Part shown: piece after piece, positions 6,682-9,072 of the stretch
Layout: every line of letters starts with the position of its first letter
Position numbering within the stretch: the first letter of the stretch is position 1
Origin: DHVE2 group archaeon
GTDB lineage: Archaea > Thermoplasmatota > Thermoplasmata > Thermoplasmatales > Aciduliprofundaceae
Assembly (NCBI GenBank): GCA_015520975.1
Contig: WAOZ01000034.1
Location: forward strand, 1-9,072
Direction: 5' to 3'
DNA length: 9,072 nt
Program-made: the position numbers and the translations under genes
Notes under the pieces: generated by a model
What the model was told of the DNA's origin: nothing
Database searches by the model: none
The model's input: the letters and a program-made list of their open reading frames with translations, nothing else

Positions 6682-6941
6682 TCCTTTTTATTTGTGCTCT
6701 CTGGTTTCTCTGCTCTCGGAAGATTCTGGGGAATGCCTTTAACACGCACAGCATTTTTGCACTCTCTGCATACAAGGTATTTTTTGCTTCCCAGCGGGAT
6801 CAAAGGAAGGAAAAATACTGTGAATGCTCTTTTCTGCACGACAAAGTAATGTTCTGTATCTTTATCACAGCGCTCGCAGTGCCTGATGAATGGGATATTT
6901 AGTACATGTGCCTTTTTCTTTATTCCGAAAAACACGATCAC
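6678..6941 (-). CDS. Small zinc-ribbon protein
   Basis: It has 87 residues and no membrane helix of convincing length. Two CxxC knuckles, CERC (22-25) and CREC (58-61), should bind one zinc ion. The segment between them ends in FFLPLIPLGSKKYLVC, the hydrophobic pattern of the zinc-ribbon family that also occurs in bacteria and eukaryotes (zinc_ribbon_15-like). The function of such proteins is unknown. The start is GTG 6941, fixed by a perfect AAGGAGGTGA ribosome binding site (6955-6946) inside the end of the preceding gene, with a GTGA stop/start overlap. Translational coupling to the exported membrane protein suggests a shared role or complex, with the ribbon on the cytoplasmic side. Its stop shares the TTAA at 6678-6681 with the converging RCK_C gene. 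Confidence 0.8.
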   Translation of the reverse strand: MIVFFGIKKKAHVLNIPFIRHCERCDKDTEHYFVVQKRAFTVFFLPLIPLGSKKYLVCRECKNAVRVKGIPQNLPRAEKPESTNKKD

Positions 6942-7467
6942 TTTTTCACCTCCTTAATTTTAGGTTTGCTGTAAAGCCACGCACTGGTGGCAATGACCAT
7001 GATAAGCAGTGTCCCGCATACGAAATAGCCTATGTAATCCCAGAAATAATCTACGATATCTTTGTTTTCAAGCTTCACATCGATTGTGTAATTCACAGCG
7101 CTGTGTGACATTGCACCGGAGAGCGTGTAATTCATATTATCAATTACAAGGTAATAATTTCCATTTCCGCGCCAGTGGAAGTATGTTGTATTTTCGTCAG
7201 CAATTTCATAGTGAAACGATATGGATGTTGGGTTCGTATATTCATCGTATTCCTTATCCGTTAATAGATAGAAATCCACAGGTTTGTTTGTTTTTACCGT
7301 CACATCCAGGACCTTATTCGGCTCGGTCATGTTGAGATGGTACACCTCAAAAAATCCTGCTGTATTGTACCCTCGTAATGATAATTTCCCCGAATCTCCT
7401 CTGCGCTCACCGGTACACCAAGTAAGACCACTACAGCAATACCCCATAGTATCCATTTGCCCCACAT
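6938..7467 (-). CDS. Exported, C-terminally anchored glycoprotein, gene split over two frames
   Basis: The function is not recognised. Reading on the minus strand from ATG 7467, the first 22 residues are a model signal peptide (MWGKWILWGIAVVVLLGVPVSA, cut before Glu-Glu in pieces: basic start, hydrophobic core, A-x-A-like VSA). The frame continues to Q-Q-D-F-L and then stops at 7329-7327, giving only 46 residues. From about 7348 the -1 frame carries EVYHLNMTEPNKVLDVTV, a beta-rich domain, and four N-x-T sequons (NMT, NTT, NYT, NYT). A TM helix (YIGYFVCGTLLIMVIATSAW) and a basic tail follow, ending at 6938. One extra T in the T6 run, or a -1 ribosomal slip, would join them into a ~176-residue type I membrane protein. 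A TATA box 28 nt before ATG 7467 supports that start. The -1 frame also stays open upstream to 7573, but that stretch covers the promoter and has no signal peptide. Downstream it is coupled to the zinc-ribbon gene. Confidence 0.65.
6946..6955 (-). promoter_or_regulatory. Ribosome binding site of the zinc-ribbon gene
   Basis: Read on the minus strand this is AAGGAGGTGA, 4 nt before GTG 6941. It lies within the codons for the Lys-Glu-Val-Lys end of the preceding protein, so it settles the GTG start and implies coupled translation. Confidence 0.7.
7348..7354 (-). other. Slippery heptamer T TTT TTG at the frame break
   Basis: On the minus strand the signal-peptide frame reads GAT TTT TTG, which contains X XXY YYZ as T TTT TTG, a canonical -1 slippery heptamer. 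Slipping back one base places the ribosome on GAG GTG TAC, the frame of the rest of the protein. The same T6 run is also a natural spot for RNA polymerase slippage, a one-base mutation or a sequencing error. Only a 4-bp GACC/GGTC pairing is visible shortly downstream, so no convincing stimulatory structure was found. Confidence 0.6.
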
Positions 7468-7487
7468 AGGGGCGGAAATATTGATTG

Positions 7488-7505
7488 CGTATATATACTT
7501 TTTGT
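7488..7505 (-). promoter_or_regulatory. BRE/TATA promoter of the split membrane-protein gene
   Basis: On the minus strand CAAAAAG followed by TATATATAC is centred ~28 nt upstream of ATG 7467, the correct spacing for a leaderless transcript. A second TATA-like element, TTTATATATT (7539-7530), lies further upstream and could give a leader of about 40 nt. The first element is the better fit because it matches the signal-peptide start exactly. Confidence 0.6.
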
Positions 7506-7542
7506 ATATGTGATATCTTTAAAGTCCAAATATATAAACACC

Positions 7543-7568
7543 AGTCTAAGTCTATGTGTTGACTATGT
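7543..7568. repeat. Short direct repeats in the intergenic region
   Basis: AGTCTA is repeated in tandem (7543-7548, 7549-7554), and CTATGT occurs twice 11 bp apart (7552-7557, 7563-7568). They lie upstream of the TATA elements of the split membrane-protein gene, where an activator could bind on one face of the DNA. The 185-nt gap between the two minus-strand genes (7468-7652) otherwise holds only the promoter and an oligo-T run. The repeats are short, so chance is possible. Confidence 0.3.
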
Positions 7569-7624
7569 ATCATCGGGACACAATGTCAGTGTAAGTTAGG
7601 ATTGGCAAATAATGTTTTCCTCAT

Positions 7625-7629
7625 AAAAA
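7625..7629 (-). terminator. Possible oligo-T terminator of the DUF438 gene
   Basis: Minus-strand TTTTT begins 24 nt after the stop codon of the DUF438 gene and precedes the promoter of the next gene. It is short, so it is only a weak candidate. Confidence 0.25.
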
Positions 7630-7652
7630 TTAGTGAAAAGCGCATGCTGAAC

Positions 7653-8957
7653 CTATCTCCAGTCCAGCAATTTCTTTTCCCCCTCTATCTTTTTCAGATC
7701 GGTTATATCTTGTGTTATTTCAAGGGTGCCAATGTACTCTCCATCTCTATTTCGAACCGGGATGTATTTTATGTAAATGGTTCGTCCACCCATATTTATC
7801 CAGAATTCTGCAAAATTTCTCTCTCCCGATTTGAATGCTCTGAGTATCTTATTCACAATGTGGACGCTTTTTGGAGGATGGCATAGCTGAACTTTTCTGC
7901 CTATTACACTTTTCGTTCTGGTGAAAATCCTGTGTCCACCGGAGAAAAACCTCACACGGTCATCTTTGTCTATGAAACTTATATCCACGGGCAAATAGCG
8001 GAATATGGCATCAATTTCCTCCGAACTCAAAAATCCGGTGTTGAGATCTAAATCCCCGTTTCTTTTAATTTTATGTGTGTCCGGGTTTATATCTTTTCCT
8101 TCCACCGCTTTCCTCACCTCATATGGTAACGACAGCAGTGTTTCACCATCTAAAGTGGGCGAAATCTCATAAGGATACACGGGCTTCTCCTTTGGTGTCC
8201 AGTCTTTCTTGGGAGTTATTTTGTAGAACCCTATTTCTTCCTCTTCCTCCTTAATTGCAGCCCATTCTCCCTCGCTGAGTAATGCAAGTGCTGTTGGATA
8301 GAGTATATTGTTTTCCCTGAACACCATATCGAGAACCGCGCTGGCAACGGCGGGAACATTATCTCTTAGTTTTTTCCAAAGTTCATCATCTTTTTCGAAG
8401 AGTTTAAGGACTCTTCTTATGCCGTATCTTATCTCATCGTGTTTTCTCCACAGCACGCTGGGTACAGCGCTTAGTCCTCGTCTTTCCAGATATGGAAACA
8501 GAAGCATCTCTTCGCGGTTGTAGTGCGTGAAACCGATTTTCCGCATTTCTGAAAGCAGATATTTCAAATTGTCTATGGCTTCAAGATTGGGACCTTCTTT
8601 GAGCATTGATACGTAGAGATTTAGTTGCTCCGCATCTTTCATAATCTCAAGATTTTCGTCGTAAAAATTCCGTAAAGGATGACCCGGCGGTAAATTTAAA
8701 ATCTCCTTTTCAGCACCACTCACGGCATTGCGGAAAACCTCTACATGGATATCGCACATCAAAGCAATTTCTCTGGGAGAAATGCCCTCTTTAACAAGTT
8801 CCTGTTCGATTATGGGTATTTCGAGAGGCGAGATGCTCGAAAGTACATCTACAAATTCTTTTTTCACCTTTTCCACATCATCTCCTTTTTGTAGCCTTTT
8901 CAGCATTTCCTTAATTTTCTTTTTCTTTTCGTCCATAGTTTTGAGAAGCTCAGACAT
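7653..8957 (-). CDS. DUF438 / hemerythrin (HHE) / PAS domain protein
   Basis: It has 434 residues and no membrane segment. The order is a Lys-rich N-terminal helix, then DUF438 (~15-77, ending LMCDIHVEVFR). A hemerythrin-type helical bundle (~85-235) carries candidate di-iron ligands H93 (PPGHPLRNF), H145 and E149 (THYNREEMLLFPYLE), H173 (RKHDEIR) and E215 (FRENNILYP). A C-terminal PAS domain (~313-425) contains YLPVDISFIDKDDRVRFF and ends in GTLEITQDITDLKKIEGEKKLLDW, the family's usual finish, so the gene is complete. Such proteins are thought to sense oxygen, nitric oxide or redox state through the iron site and PAS pocket. No output domain is present, so partner and function are unknown. 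The start is ATG 8957, supported by AAGGTGAT at 8970-8963. It has its own promoter and terminator candidates and appears monocistronic. Confidence 0.9.
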   Translation of the reverse strand: MSELLKTMDEKKKKIKEMLKRLQKGDDVEKVKKEFVDVLSSISPLEIPIIEQELVKEGISPREIALMCDIHVEVFRNAVSGAEKEILNLPPGHPLRNFYDENLEIMKDAEQLNLYVSMLKEGPNLEAIDNLKYLLSEMRKIGFTHYNREEMLLFPYLERRGLSAVPSVLWRKHDEIRYGIRRVLKLFEKDDELWKKLRDNVPAVASAVLDMVFRENNILYPTALALLSEGEWAAIKEEEEEIGFYKITPKKDWTPKEKPVYPYEISPTLDGETLLSLPYEVRKAVEGKDINPDTHKIKRNGDLDLNTGFLSSEEIDAIFRYLPVDISFIDKDDRVRFFSGGHRIFTRTKSVIGRKVQLCHPPKSVHIVNKILRAFKSGERNFAEFWINMGGRTIYIKYIPVRNRDGEYIGTLEITQDITDLKKIEGEKKLLDWR

Positions 8958-8962
8958 TTTTT

Positions 8963-8970
8963 ATCACCTT
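8963..8970 (-). promoter_or_regulatory. Ribosome binding site of the DUF438 gene
   Basis: AAGGTGAT on the minus strand lies 5 nt before ATG 8957. With the TATA element centred near 8995, transcription should begin around 8969, giving a very short leader that just contains this site. Confidence 0.55.
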
Positions 8971-8990
8971 GTTTAAAGAATTCATCACTC

Positions 8991-8999
8991 ATTTTTAAA
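8991..8999 (-). promoter_or_regulatory. TATA element of the DUF438 gene
   Basis: Minus-strand TTTAAAAAT lies ~26 nt before the predicted start near 8969. It is preceded by purine-rich AGAAAGG, which could act as BRE. Confidence 0.5.
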
Positions 9000-9029
9000 C
9001 CTTTCTGGATTTTTTTGTGCAATTGAGAT

Positions 9030-9047
9030 ACATTTCCTTGGAAATGT
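9030..9047. repeat. 18-bp inverted repeat, candidate operator
   Basis: ACATTTCC (9030-9037) and GGAAATGT (9040-9047) are perfect reverse complements around TT. The repeat is centred ~43 bp upstream of the DUF438 TATA element. On its other side is a T/A-rich stretch, TTTTTAATAATC (9046-9057), that could be the TATA box of a divergent gene beyond the window. The form and position suit a homodimeric transcription factor site serving one or both promoters. Confidence 0.5.
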
Positions 9048-9072
9048 TTTTAATAATCTATGTGCATAATCA

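Noticed and set aside
7310..7330. GACC/GGTC pairing downstream of the slippery heptamer as a frameshift-stimulating hairpin
   Set aside because: Only four base pairs with a loop of about 11 nt; too weak to count as support.
7468..7573. N-terminal part of the open frame reaching 7573 on the minus strand as the start of the membrane protein
   Set aside because: It runs through the TATA boxes, encodes no signal peptide and has odd composition; the signal peptide in the neighbouring frame begins exactly 28 nt after a TATA box.
7602..7886. Plus-strand open frame over the 3' end of the DUF438 gene
   Set aside because: It is antisense to the conserved PAS domain coding region; its composition is that of a shadow frame.
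1..9072. CRISPR array, tRNA or rRNA genes, insertion sequence
   Set aside because: No regularly spaced repeats, cloverleaf-like segments, rRNA motifs, transposase genes or terminal inverted repeats were seen on either strand.

Overview
The window looks like chromosomal DNA of a euryarchaeon, most plausibly of the Thermoplasmata / Aciduliprofundum-like (DHVE2) kind. This is an inference from several signs: moderate-to-low GC, archaeal TATA boxes about 26-28 nt upstream of start codons with no leader, internal operon genes with GGAGGTGAT-type ribosome binding sites complementary to an archaeal 16S 3' end, N-glycosylation sequons in exported proteins, and archaeal-style protein sequences. No rRNA, tRNA, CRISPR array, insertion sequence or phage gene was seen.

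Left part (1-4351, + strand): a complete high-affinity phosphate uptake operon, pstS-pstC-pstA-pstB-phoU. pstS appears to start leaderless at a GTG behind a TATA box. The following genes are tightly packed (19 nt gap, 14 nt overlap, 4 nt GTGA overlap, 10 nt gap), each with its own ribosome binding site. PstS captures phosphate outside the cell, PstC and PstA form the membrane channel, PstB hydrolyses ATP, and PhoU reports on or restrains the system. The first PhoU repeat has lost its usual metal-binding residues.

Middle (4352-6681, + strand): a class II lysyl-tRNA synthetase (lysS) with its own likely leaderless promoter inside what would otherwise be read as an N-terminal extension. An oligo-T terminator candidate follows, then an unnamed membrane protein with a C-terminal RCK_C/TrkA_C ligand-binding domain and a TGVGFTT motif reminiscent of K+ transporter filters.

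Right part (6678-8957, - strand): a small zinc-ribbon protein that shares a TTAA double stop with the RCK protein; an exported, C-terminally anchored, probably glycosylated protein whose gene is split over two frames; and a DUF438-hemerythrin-PAS sensor protein with its own promoter. The split gene is the most notable item. A leaderless promoter and a perfect signal peptide lie in one frame, the rest of the protein in the -1 frame, and the two meet at a canonical U UUU UUG slippery heptamer. The cause may be a sequencing error, a real mutation, slippage-based switching or programmed -1 frameshifting. At the right edge an 18-bp inverted repeat sits between the DUF438 promoter and a possible divergent promoter.
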